From NCBI GenBank assembly GCA_964385045.1, contig CAYLNM010000072.1, positions 1 to 21,817 on the forward strand: DNA of 21,817 bases, given 5' to 3'. The notes below the pieces were generated by a model. It made no database searches. It saw only the letters and a program-made list of their open reading frames with translations, and was not told the DNA's origin. Below, one piece after another: positions 14,767 through 21,817 of this stretch. The position numbers and the translations under genes are program-made. Within the stretch, counting starts at the first letter, position 1, and each line of letters opens with the position of its first letter. The DNA comes from CAYLNM01 sp964385045. GTDB lineage: Bacteria; Planctomycetota; Phycisphaerae; Phycisphaerales; SM1A02.

Positions 14767-17241
14767 GTGACGATCTTCGGGAGGGATCCCGCCACCACCG
14801 CCGCCCCGCGGCCCGGGGCGGCGCCGCCGGGCCACGGGGCCGGAGGCCCGCGGCGGCTCGACGTGCTCGCGCTCGCGGCGCCCGTCGAGCCGATCGACGA
14901 GCGGACGCTCGAGCTCGTCGTGCTGTCCGGAGCCCGTGGGCGCGGCGTGGGTGCGTCCGCGGGTCCGACATCGCCCCGGCGCGGGGCGGTGCGTCTGCGC
15001 GTCGCGTGGGACCGTCCGATCACCGACGAGGACCGACGCCACATCGAGTCCGCCGGCGCCGCCCTCGCCCTCGCCGGGGCGGATGCCGGCGGCCGCGAGG
15101 TCGACGAGGGAGACCGCTCGCCCGGCCCGCCCGGCCGGCCCGGCTCGCCCGGCCCGTCCGCCCGCCTGCTGTCGACCGTCGTCGACCACCTGCCGCTCGG
15201 CGTGTGGGCGAGGTGCCTGCACGAGGATCGCGTCCTGGTCTGGAACCGGGCGATGGCCGAGCTCACGGGCCGTCCCGCCGGCGCGGTCGTCGGTCGCACC
15301 GCCGACGGACGCGATCCCGTCGCCGGCGACGACGGGCGGGCGCGGGACCGGGCGGCGATCGAGTCCGGCGGACTCACCGTGCACGTCGCCACCCTGCGGG
15401 ACGCCGGCGGTCGGGGCCCGGACCGCGTGTGCGAGACCCTTCGGCTGCCGGTGCACGACGAGACGGGGCGGCCCATCGCCCTCGTCGGCATCGTGGAGGA
15501 GGTGACGGACCGCGTGCGATCCGAGCGCGAGCAGCACGAGTCGTTCTCGCGGTACGAGCTCGCGGCCCGGGCGGCGAACGACGGGCTGTGGGACTGGAAT
15601 CTCGTCGACGACCGCTGCTTCTTCTCGACCCGCTGGAAGGACATCCTCGGCTACCTGCCGGAGGAGTTCGGCACCGATCCCGAGGACTGGTTCGCCCACG
15701 TGCTCGCGGTCGACCGCGACGCGCTGCGGGAGCAGATCGACGCGCACCTCGCGGGACGGATCGGTCAGGTGGTGCACGAACACCGCATCCGCCGGGCCGA
15801 CGGCCGGATCCGCTGGGTGCGGGTCCGCGGCATCGCCGAGCGCGACGCCGAGGACCGCCCGGTGCGGATCGCGGGCTCGATCACCGACATCACGCGGGAG
15901 CGGACGGCCCAGGAGACGCTGCGACGGGCCGCGTACTACGACCCCCTCACCGACCTGCCCAACCGCAAGATGATCAAGGAGCGACTCGCGGCGGCGATCC
16001 GCCGGCAGGCCGACGAGCCGGGCCGCGTGGTCGGCGTGATCTTCTTCGACTTCGACCGCTTCAAGACCATCAACGACGGTCTCGGGCACGACGTCGGCGA
16101 CGGCCTGCTCTGCTCCATCGGCGAGCGGTTCCGCGAGGCCCTCGGCCACCGCGGCATCGCCTCCCGCATCGGCGGCGACGAGTTCGTGGTCGTGGTCGAG
16201 GAGGCCGCGGACGAGGAGGAGATCCTCGCGATCGCCGCCCGCCTCGTGGACGTCCTCGCGGCCCCGCACCACGTCAACGGCATGGAGGTCACGAGCACCG
16301 CGTCGGCGGGCGTCGTCCTGCTCGCCCCGCGGCACGAGACGCCGGATCAGCTGCTGCGCGACGCGGACGTGGCGATGTACGAGGCCAAGCGGCTCGGCCG
16401 CAATCGCGTGGTGATCTTCGACGACGCGATGAGCCAGTCCGTGGTCGAGCGGCACCTGATCGAGAACGACCTGCTCCGTGGCATCGAGTACGGCGAGTTC
16501 CAGCTCCGCTACCAGCCGATCGTCTCGCTCATCGACGCCCGCCTCGTCGGCTTCGAGGCCCTCGTCCGCTGGCACCATCCGACGATGGGCATGGTGATGC
16601 CCGACGTCTTCATCGCGGTGGCCGAGGAGACGGGGCTCATCCTGCCGCTCGGCGAGTGGATCCTCGACGAGGCCCTGCGGGTGACGCGGGCGTGGGACGA
16701 TCAGCACGAGCTCGGCGACCTGCGGATGAGCGTCAACCTCTCGCGGCGGCAGCTCGCCGACCCCGGCTGCGCGGATGCGATCCGGGCGGCGCTCGCCCGG
16801 CACGGGCTTCCCGGGCGGCGGCTGCAGCTCGAGGTCACCGAGAGCGCCGTGGTCGACGATCGCCAGGACATGGTGCGGACCCTCGACTCGATCCGCGATC
16901 TCGGGGTGACGGTCGCGATGGACGACTTCGGCACCGGCATGTCGTCGCTCGCGAGCCTGCGGGAGATCCCGCTCGACGTCCTGAAGATCGACAAGGCGTT
17001 CGTTCAGCGGATGGAGGAGAACCGCGACGACGCGGCGGTGACCGCGGCGATCGTCACCCTCGCCCACAACCTCCGACTGAGCGTGGTGGCCGAGGGCGTC
17101 GAGACCCCGGCCCAGCGAGCCCAGCTCGGGGCGACGGGCTGCGAGCGGGGTCAGGGCTACCTGTTCGCCCCGCCGCTCGTGCACGACGAGGCGTGCCGGT
17201 GGGTGGCGGCGGGCGGGCAGCCCATGCGGCAGTCGGCCTGA
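14767..17241 (+). CDS. PAS-PAS-GGDEF-EAL cyclic-di-GMP signalling protein
   Basis: An 824-residue protein without membrane segments, so a cytoplasmic sensor of the second messenger c-di-GMP. An unassigned N-terminal region (~1-130) ends in a Gly/Pro-rich linker. PAS 1 is at about 132-250 (HLPLGVW, VLVWNRAMAELTGRPAGAVV), and PAS 2 with its PAC tail at about 258-380 (NDGLWDWNLVDDR, GYLPEEFG, WVRVRGIAERD). The cyclase domain (~388-550) has YDPLTDLPNR (391-400), FFDFDRFKTINDGLGHD (426-442) and an intact GGDEF (469-473). The usual upstream RxxD inhibitory site is absent (Gly at both positions). The phosphodiesterase domain (~563-815) has EALVR (597-601), NLSRRQL, DDFGTGMSS (719-727), KIDKAFV (740-746) and AEGVET (775-780), all intact. 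It may be bifunctional, or one domain may regulate the other. The GTG start is chosen from the GGAGG upstream. Confidence 0.93.
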   Translation: MTIFGRDPATTAAPRPGAAPPGHGAGGPRRLDVLALAAPVEPIDERTLELVVLSGARGRGVGASAGPTSPRRGAVRLRVAWDRPITDEDRRHIESAGAALALAGADAGGREVDEGDRSPGPPGRPGSPGPSARLLSTVVDHLPLGVWARCLHEDRVLVWNRAMAELTGRPAGAVVGRTADGRDPVAGDDGRARDRAAIESGGLTVHVATLRDAGGRGPDRVCETLRLPVHDETGRPIALVGIVEEVTDRVRSEREQHESFSRYELAARAANDGLWDWNLVDDRCFFSTRWKDILGYLPEEFGTDPEDWFAHVLAVDRDALREQIDAHLAGRIGQVVHEHRIRRADGRIRWVRVRGIAERDAEDRPVRIAGSITDITRERTAQETLRRAAYYDPLTDLPNRKMIKERLAAAIRRQADEPGRVVGVIFFDFDRFKTINDGLGHDVGDGLLCSIGERFREALGHRGIASRIGGDEFVVVVEEAADEEEILAIAARLVDVLAAPHHVNGMEVTSTASAGVVLLAPRHETPDQLLRDADVAMYEAKRLGRNRVVIFDDAMSQSVVERHLIENDLLRGIEYGEFQLRYQPIVSLIDARLVGFEALVRWHHPTMGMVMPDVFIAVAEETGLILPLGEWILDEALRVTRAWDDQHELGDLRMSVNLSRRQLADPGCADAIRAALARHGLPGRRLQLEVTESAVVDDRQDMVRTLDSIRDLGVTVAMDDFGTGMSSLASLREIPLDVLKIDKAFVQRMEENRDDAAVTAAIVTLAHNLRLSVVAEGVETPAQRAQLGATGCERGQGYLFAPPLVHDEACRWVAAGGQPMRQSA

Positions 17242-17249
17242 GGGCAGCC

Positions 17250-17270
17250 GGGCCGGCGGGCCGGCGGGCC
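17250..17270. repeat. GGGCCGGC short tandem repeat in convergent gap
   Basis: GGGCCGGC is repeated with slight overlap just after the GGDEF-EAL stop, in the 134-base gap before the ccoS end. GCCGG...CCGGC stems are possible, so it may contribute to termination. No T-tract is present. Confidence 0.35.
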
Positions 17271-17375
17271 GTGGACGCGGGTCGGGGGCCGGAATCGCCG
17301 GCGGGCGGCGGGGGGGACGACGCGCGGGCCGGACGGGACCGGCGCGAGAGGACGGGCCACGCCCGTGACCGGGCC

Positions 17376-17519
17376 TCAGTCCTCGTCGTCGTGGACGGCC
17401 CGCATCGCGGGCGTCTCGAGATCGTCGAACTGACCCGACCGCGTGGCCCAGATGAAGGCCGCGACCGCAGCGGCGGCGAGCAGCAGGCCGAGCGGCAGCA
17501 CGATCAGGATCACGCTCAT
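17376..17519 (-). CDS. ccoS: cbb3-type cytochrome oxidase assembly protein CcoS
   Basis: A 47-residue small membrane protein required for cofactor insertion or maturation of cbb3-type cytochrome c oxidase. One transmembrane helix (VILIVLPLGLLLAAAAVAAF, 3-22) is followed by the family hallmark WATRSGQFDDLETPAMRAV (24-42) and an acidic end (HDDED). The length is typical for CcoS. The ATG at 17519 overlaps the TGA of ccoI (ATGA), so it is the last gene of the operon. It is convergent with the GGDEF-EAL gene. Confidence 0.95.
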   Translation of the reverse strand: MSVILIVLPLGLLLAAAAVAAFIWATRSGQFDDLETPAMRAVHDDED

Positions 17520-20149
17520 GCGAGGGCGGCCTCCGGCCCGGGGGAGGAGCGCGGGTCGCCGGTCGCCGCGGCGCGGTCGTCGTGCGCGGCATCGCCCGGC
17601 TCGGCGCCGAAGGTCCGCGAACGATAGGACAGCACGATGACGGTCAGCGAGCTGGTGGGCATGAGCACCGCCGCGACCACCGGGTCCATGAGCCCCGCCA
17701 TCGCGAGGGTGACGCCGACGACGTTGTAGCCGAGGCTCGTGGCGAGGTTCCGCGTGATCACGCGACTGGTGCGCCGGGCGCCGCGGACCAGCTCGACCAC
17801 GCCGTCGAGACCCGGACGATCGAGGTAGGCGTCGGCCGCCTGCAGGCTCGCCTCGGCCCCGCCGTGCACCGCCACGCCGACCGTCGCGGCGGCGAGGGCG
17901 GCGGCGTCGTTCACGCCGTCGCCGACGACGACCGTGGTCGTGCGGCGGGCGAGGCGGCGGACGCGGGCGAGCTTCTCCTCGGGCGTGCGGCCCCCGCGGC
18001 AGCGGCGGGCGGGGATGCCGAGGCGGGCGCCGGTGCGTCGCACGACCTCGGGGTCGTCGCCCGAGAGGATCTCGCACCGCCAGCCCGAGGCGGTCAGCTC
18101 CCGCACCGCGGCCTCGGTACCCGGCTGCAGCGGATCGCCGACGCCGGCCACCGCGACCGCGACGTCGTCGCGCCCGACCATCACCGGGCTCAGGCCGTCG
18201 GCGGCGAGGGCTCGCGCCCGCTCGGTCAGCGGGGCCGGGATTCGCAGTCCGGAGGCGACGAGGAAGGCCTCGCGTCCGACCGTCCAGCGGGTGCCGTCGA
18301 CGGTGCCGCGAACGCCGGCTCCGATCGTCTCCGCGACGTCGCTCGCCGCGCGGGCGCGTCCCGCGTCGCCGGCGTGCTCGACCATCGCGCGGGCGATCGG
18401 GTGGGCGGAGTGCCGCTCGAGGGCGGCGGCGGCCGCGAGGGCCTCCTCGTCGCCGGTCCAGGCCGCGACGCGGCGGCGGCCCATCGTGAGGGTGCCGGTC
18501 TTGTCGAGGACGAGGATGCCGGGCCGGGCGAGGGCCTCCAGCGCTCCGCCGCCCTTGACGAGGATGCGGCGCCGGGCCGCCTGCCCGAGGGCGGCGATGA
18601 TCGCCAGCGGCGTCGCGAGCCCGAGGGCGCAGGGGCAGGTGATGATGAGCAGGCTCATCGAGTGGGCGACGGCCCGCGCCGGATCGTGCGGCCACCAGAT
18701 CAGCACGGTGAGAACGGCGAGGCCGACCACCACGGGCACGAAGACGGCGGCGAGCCGGTCGGCCCGCTGCACCACCGGCGGCCGCTCCAGCGCGCTGCGC
18801 TCGACCAGCTCCATGATGCGGCCGGCGCGGGTGTCGCGGCCGGTCGCCTCGGCCACGATCTCGAGCCGGGAGCCGAGGTTGGTGGTGCCCGCGTGCACGA
18901 GCTCGCCCTCGTCGCGCGGGACGGCGTCGGACTCGCCGGTGAGCATCGCCTCGTCGAGGGTGCTCGCACCGCGGACGATCCGGCCGTCCACCGGCACCGT
19001 GTCCCCGGCCCGCACCTCGAGCCGGTCGCCCTCGGCCACCGCCTCGAGCGGGACCTCCTGGATCACGGGCGCCGCGTCGTCGCCCGCGGAGCCGGTCTCG
19101 GCGTCCGCGGCGTCCGTCTCGCCGGCCGGCTCGGCGATGCGCCGGGCGGTCGACGGGGTCACCGCGAACAGGAGGGCCACCGCGTCGTGGCCCCGGCGCT
19201 GCTGGCGCGACTGCACCCAGCGGCCGAGCAGCAGGAGGAAGACGAGCAGGGCGATCGAGTCGAAGTAGACCTCGAGCGAGCCCCGGAAGGCGGCGTACGT
19301 GCTCCACGCGTAGCCGGCCCCGAGGCCGATCGCGATCGGCACGTCCATGTGCGGCCGGCGGGTGCGGAGCGAGCTCAGGGCGCCGCGGTAGAAGACCTGC
19401 CCCGGCCACGCGAGGGAGATGCCGGTCAGGACGGCGCTCGTGACGCCGAAGAGCGTGCGGTAGAACGGCTCCATGCCGTGGAAGTGCCCCCCGTAGAGGG
19501 CGAAGGCGATGAGCATCACGTTGCCGGCGATCGCGCCGGCCACCGCGATCCGGATCATCGCCGTCCGGTCCTCGCGGCGCCGGTGCTCGCGCACCGTGCG
19601 GTCGCGGGCGGGATGGGCCGGGTAGCCGAGCCGCTCGAGGCCGCGGGCGATCGCCGAGAGCCGCGTGCGGGCGGGGTCCCAGCGGACGGTGGCGGTCTGG
19701 CTGCCGATCGACAGCCGCGACTCGATGCAGCCGGGGACGAGCCGCGGCAGGCGCTCCACCAGCCAGACGCACGCGGCGCAGTGCACCCGCTCGAGGTACA
19801 GCTCGACGCGGCACGTTCCGTCGGCGAGCTCCTCGACGTTGCCCTCGGCGAACGCCGGGTCGTCGAAGATGGCGTGGTCGCGGGCGCCGGTCCGTACCGG
19901 ACCCGCGGCGGCGTCGGAGCCGCCGCTCGCCTCGCGCAGCGCGTAGTAGCGCTCGAGGCCGCAGCCGTGGAGCACCTCGTGCACGCTCCGGCAGCCCTCG
20001 CAGCAGAACGACGGCCCCTCGGACGCGACGAGCCCCGGAGGTACCGGCAGGCCGCAGTGCACGCAGGCCACCTCGAGCCGGGCCGCGGCGTCCTCGCCCG
20101 CGCTCCGGCCGCCGAGCCGGCGGGCCGCATCCATGCCGAGGCTGCTCAT
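17516..20149 (-). CDS. ccoI: Copper-translocating P-type ATPase CcoI/FixI
   Basis: An 877-residue P1B-type ATPase of the CcoI (FixI) group, which supplies copper for the CuB site of cbb3 oxidase. The N-terminus has a cysteine-rich domain typical of this group (C29xxC32 and SFCCEGCRSVHEVLHGCGL, 47-65). A heavy-metal-associated domain with CAAC at 124-127 follows. The transmembrane part begins near residue 198 and includes the CPC ion-binding motif in ITCPCALGLATPLA (503-516). Catalytic motifs are all present: TGES (404-407), phosphorylated Asp549 in DKTGTLT, HP (583-584) and GDGVND (743-748). An Ala/Asp/Glu-rich insert (~340-361) extends the loop before the actuator domain. The tail after residue 845 is Ala/Asp-rich. 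The start is the ATG at 20149, overlapping the stop of the SafE-like gene; a second ATG at 20134 is possible. The stop overlaps ccoS. Confidence 0.96.
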   Translation of the reverse strand: MSSLGMDAARRLGGRSAGEDAAARLEVACVHCGLPVPPGLVASEGPSFCCEGCRSVHEVLHGCGLERYYALREASGGSDAAAGPVRTGARDHAIFDDPAFAEGNVEELADGTCRVELYLERVHCAACVWLVERLPRLVPGCIESRLSIGSQTATVRWDPARTRLSAIARGLERLGYPAHPARDRTVREHRRREDRTAMIRIAVAGAIAGNVMLIAFALYGGHFHGMEPFYRTLFGVTSAVLTGISLAWPGQVFYRGALSSLRTRRPHMDVPIAIGLGAGYAWSTYAAFRGSLEVYFDSIALLVFLLLLGRWVQSRQQRRGHDAVALLFAVTPSTARRIAEPAGETDAADAETGSAGDDAAPVIQEVPLEAVAEGDRLEVRAGDTVPVDGRIVRGASTLDEAMLTGESDAVPRDEGELVHAGTTNLGSRLEIVAEATGRDTRAGRIMELVERSALERPPVVQRADRLAAVFVPVVVGLAVLTVLIWWPHDPARAVAHSMSLLIITCPCALGLATPLAIIAALGQAARRRILVKGGGALEALARPGILVLDKTGTLTMGRRRVAAWTGDEEALAAAAALERHSAHPIARAMVEHAGDAGRARAASDVAETIGAGVRGTVDGTRWTVGREAFLVASGLRIPAPLTERARALAADGLSPVMVGRDDVAVAVAGVGDPLQPGTEAAVRELTASGWRCEILSGDDPEVVRRTGARLGIPARRCRGGRTPEEKLARVRRLARRTTTVVVGDGVNDAAALAAATVGVAVHGGAEASLQAADAYLDRPGLDGVVELVRGARRTSRVITRNLATSLGYNVVGVTLAMAGLMDPVVAAVLMPTSSLTVIVLSYRSRTFGAEPGDAAHDDRAAATGDPRSSPGPEAALA

Positions 20150-21156
20150 GGCGTCTCCGAGGACTCCTCGCCGCCGCAGCACGCCGGCGGCGCGGCGGCG
20201 GCGTCGATCAGGGCGCGGACGGCGTCGGCGTCGGCGGGGGGCGCCGGCGCGGGCGCGGGGGCGGACGCAGGCGGCCCGGCGGCCGGCTCGTCCTCGCAGC
20301 ACGTCGGCGGTGCGGTGGCCGCCTCGAGGATCGCGTCGAGCTCCGGGGTCGCGGGATCCGCCGCCGGACCCCCGGTCGACGCCGTGTCGCCCTCGGCGCA
20401 GCACGCCGGCACGTCCGAGGCCGCGTCGACCGCGCTCCGCTCGCCGCTCGAGACGGTGGCGAAGCGGGCGTCCACGGTGTCGGTGTAGCTCGGCACGTTC
20501 AGCCGGCCGACGACCGCGACCACGCCCACCACGAGCATGCAGAACGCGCCGACGGTCGGCAGGTGCCGCTGCAGCGGCTTGGCGACGAGGCGGACCCCGA
20601 AGCCGACCGCGAGCAGGGCCGGCACGGTGCCGAGCCAGAACGCGGTCATGACGGCGGCACCCCACAGCGGATCGCCGGTGGTCGCGGCGGCGGCGACGAA
20701 CGCGTAGAGCCAGCCGCACGGGAGGAATCCGGTCAGCAGGCCGATGATCGCCGAGCGGCGGACGGGCGGCTGGCTCATCGCCATCGACATGCCGCGCTGG
20801 AGCCACCGCTGGGCGAACGCGGGCAGGCGGGCGCAGCCGGCCTTGATGCCCATGGTGCGGGCGATCGCGACGAGCCCGGCGGCGATCATGAGGGCGCCCG
20901 CGACCGTGGCTGCGAGCCGCGGCAGGCCCACCGCGCCGCCCCCGAGGTCGACGGCCTTGCCGATGGCCCCGCTGACGACGCCGAGGGCGGCGTAGGTCAC
21001 GAGGCGGCCGCCGTTGTACGCGGCGAGCAGCCGGGGCGACCGCTCGGACGAGGAGGCGCTGCCCATGCAGAGGGCGACGATGCCGCCGCACATCCCCACG
21101 CAGTGCAGGGATCCGAGGAGGCTCGCCACGAGGACCGCGGTGAGGAGGGCGGTCAC
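20146..21156 (-). CDS. SafE/DsbD_2-type membrane protein with triple Pro-x-Cys-Cys tail
   Basis: A 336-residue protein annotated in relatives as sulfite exporter TauE/SafE family (DsbD_2-like), commonly found between ccoH and ccoI and thought to aid copper or redox handling during oxidase assembly. The GTG start at 21156 overlaps the ccoH TGA. The membrane core (1-218) has about six helices, with GSLHCVGMCGGIVALC (15-30), YNGGRLVTYAALG (47-59) and TGFLPCGWLYAF (142-153), all family hallmarks containing conserved cysteines. After the last helix comes a ~115-residue tail, Ala/Pro/Asp-rich, with three adjacent-cysteine motifs: PACC (Cys252-253), PTCC (Cys286-287) and PACC (Cys326-327). Each is preceded by a short Ala-rich, helix-like stretch. 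As far as I know this tail is not part of the usual family. Copper or zinc binding is inference. The stop overlaps ccoI (ATGA). Confidence 0.88.
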   Translation of the reverse strand: MTALLTAVLVASLLGSLHCVGMCGGIVALCMGSASSSERSPRLLAAYNGGRLVTYAALGVVSGAIGKAVDLGGGAVGLPRLAATVAGALMIAAGLVAIARTMGIKAGCARLPAFAQRWLQRGMSMAMSQPPVRRSAIIGLLTGFLPCGWLYAFVAAAATTGDPLWGAAVMTAFWLGTVPALLAVGFGVRLVAKPLQRHLPTVGAFCMLVVGVVAVVGRLNVPSYTDTVDARFATVSSGERSAVDAASDVPACCAEGDTASTGGPAADPATPELDAILEAATAPPTCCEDEPAAGPPASAPAPAPAPPADADAVRALIDAAAAPPACCGGEESSETP

Positions 21157-21746
21157 GCTCCGCTCCCGCCTTCCGCCCCCTCGGCGGCGCTGAGGGTGCT
21201 CGGGAGCAGGAGGAACTGGTCCTCCTCGAGCGTGAACCGGTCCTCGCCCACGGTCGCGTCGAGCTCGAACGTCCACCAGCCGTCGCGCCGCATCCGGACG
21301 CTGCCGCGGTAGGTGCCCGGGGCGTCGGCGTCCGCGACGAGCACCGCCTTCAGGCGCTCGGCGGCCCGGGCGTTGTGGAACGCCACCAGCGAGATCGTCG
21401 CGTTCTCGAGCGGGCGGCCGGCCGCGTCGTGCAGCTCCAGCACCGCCTGCGGGGGCTTGCCGGCCGGCAGGTCGACCCGGAGGGCCGCGTCCCAGCCGAG
21501 GGCGTCGTTGCGGCGCTGCTGCTCGCGCTTGCGATTCCACGCCGCCGACGGATCGCCGTCGACCTGCGCGACCGCGAACGTCCGGTCGCGGGTGGCGATC
21601 GAGAGCATGGTCACGTCGACGATCACGATCGCGACGATCATCGCGATCAGCCCGCCGGGCCAGATCAGCCGCTGCTTCCAGGTTCGGCGCACGGGGCCGG
21701 CGGCGGGTTCGCCGCTGTCGGTCCGCTGGGGAGTCTGTTCGCTCAC
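21153..21746 (-). CDS. ccoH: cbb3 oxidase assembly protein CcoH/FixH family
   Basis: A 197-residue single-pass membrane protein of the FixH family, involved in assembly of cbb3 oxidase with CcoI. A basic cytoplasmic N-terminus (RRTWKQRLIWPGG) precedes one helix (about 30-50, GLIAMIVAIVIVDVTMLSIA). The periplasmic domain that follows has a conserved early segment (AWNRKREQQRRNDALGWDAAL) and a beta-sandwich-like pattern (LELHDAAGRPLENATISLVAF, then GTYRGSVRMRRDGWWTFELDA). The end is acidic and small-residue rich. The start is a GTG at 21746 with a strong GAAGGAG at 21754-21760. The GTGA context overlaps the stop of the gene upstream, and its own stop overlaps the SafE-like gene. Confidence 0.88.
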   Translation of the reverse strand: MSEQTPQRTDSGEPAAGPVRRTWKQRLIWPGGLIAMIVAIVIVDVTMLSIATRDRTFAVAQVDGDPSAAWNRKREQQRRNDALGWDAALRVDLPAGKPPQAVLELHDAAGRPLENATISLVAFHNARAAERLKAVLVADADAPGTYRGSVRMRRDGWWTFELDATVGEDRFTLEEDQFLLLPSTLSAAEGAEGGSGA

Positions 21747-21817
21747 GTGCGGTCTCCTTCCTCGGCGTCGGCGCCGAGCGTCTCGTCGGGGGCGGCGGCC
21801 TGTCCGCCGGCGGGGGC
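21743..21817 (-). CDS. C-terminal tail of an upstream cbb3-cluster gene (partial)
   Basis: The minus-strand frame from the right edge of the window is open for 24 codons and ends at a TGA (21743-21745) overlapping the GTG of ccoH, the same GTGA arrangement used by the other genes here. The visible residues are Ala/Gly/Asp/Glu-rich (ending GADAEEGDRT) with no diagnostic motif. By the usual cluster order this would be the end of ccoG or ccoP, but that is inference from context only. Confidence 0.45.
   Translation of the reverse strand, partial: APAGGQAAAPDETLGADAEEGDRT

Noticed and set aside
11985..17627. A plus-strand open frame of 1880 codons running opposite the 903-residue protein and through the GGDEF-EAL gene
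   Set aside because: It crosses a confidently identified gene in the wrong frame, is almost only Ala/Arg/Gly/Ser/Val, and has no domain. Stop codons are simply rare at this GC content.
20150..20270. Repeated GCAGCACG elements (20176, 20296, 20398) as a possible CRISPR-like or regulatory repeat
   Set aside because: The repeats are in frame and explained as codons of the PxCC motifs; spacing is uneven (120 and 102 bases) and the sequences between them are coding.
21157..21540. A longer start for the SafE-like protein at 21540
   Set aside because: The added ~128 residues are antisense-free but lie in another frame of ccoH and are Arg/Gly/Pro-rich. The GTG at 21156 gives the normal start before the first membrane helix.

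Overview
The window is very GC-rich DNA (clearly above 70% by eye, with nearly every third codon position G or C) from an aerobic bacterium. Genes are tightly packed, GTG starts are frequent, and many neighbours share GTGA, ATGA or TGATG stop/start overlaps. The gene content (a cbb3 oxidase maturation operon with a SafE-type protein, an orphan aromatic ammonia-lyase, very long Ala/Pro/Arg-rich proteins) would fit a high-GC Gram-negative such as a planctomycete or a proteobacterium. The sequence alone does not settle the phylum.

Layout. (1) 1-4397, plus strand: five overlapping genes of a lipid-modification operon. They encode a cyclopropane-fatty-acid-synthase-like methyltransferase whose start lies left of the window, a DUF2878 membrane protein, a DUF1295 (steroid-reductase-like) membrane protein, a second and divergent CFA-like methyltransferase, and a small DUF1475-like membrane protein. 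A Blc-type outer-membrane lipocalin converges on it (4432-5034, minus). (2) 5306-5917, plus: a DJ-1/PfpI-family protein, convergent with a histidine/aromatic ammonia-lyase (5991-7553, minus). (3) 7860-11034, plus: a polytopic membrane protein with a polyproline tail, a translationally coupled THUMP-like methyltransferase, and a separate small-domain (NPPF) methyltransferase. (4) 11104-14455, minus: a 164-residue protein I do not recognise and a 903-residue membrane protein that is mostly low complexity with an internal 54-bp repeat. (5) 14767-17241, plus: a soluble PAS-PAS-GGDEF-EAL cyclic-di-GMP protein. (6) 17376-21817, minus: a cbb3 oxidase assembly operon reading ccoH - safE-like - ccoI - ccoS, with the tail of one more upstream gene at the window edge.

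How the genes may work together. The left operon plausibly remodels unsaturated acyl chains of membrane phospholipids by SAM-dependent methylation followed by further modification. Related sets in proteobacteria belong to photo-oxidative or envelope-stress regulons and, in one case, to furan fatty acid synthesis. The right operon supplies copper and assembly factors for a high-affinity cbb3-type oxidase. Its SafE-like protein carries an unusual long C-terminal tail with three regularly spaced Pro-x-Cys-Cys motifs, directly upstream of the copper ATPase. This tail is the most distinctive feature I found. I see no mobile elements, CRISPR arrays, tRNA or rRNA genes.
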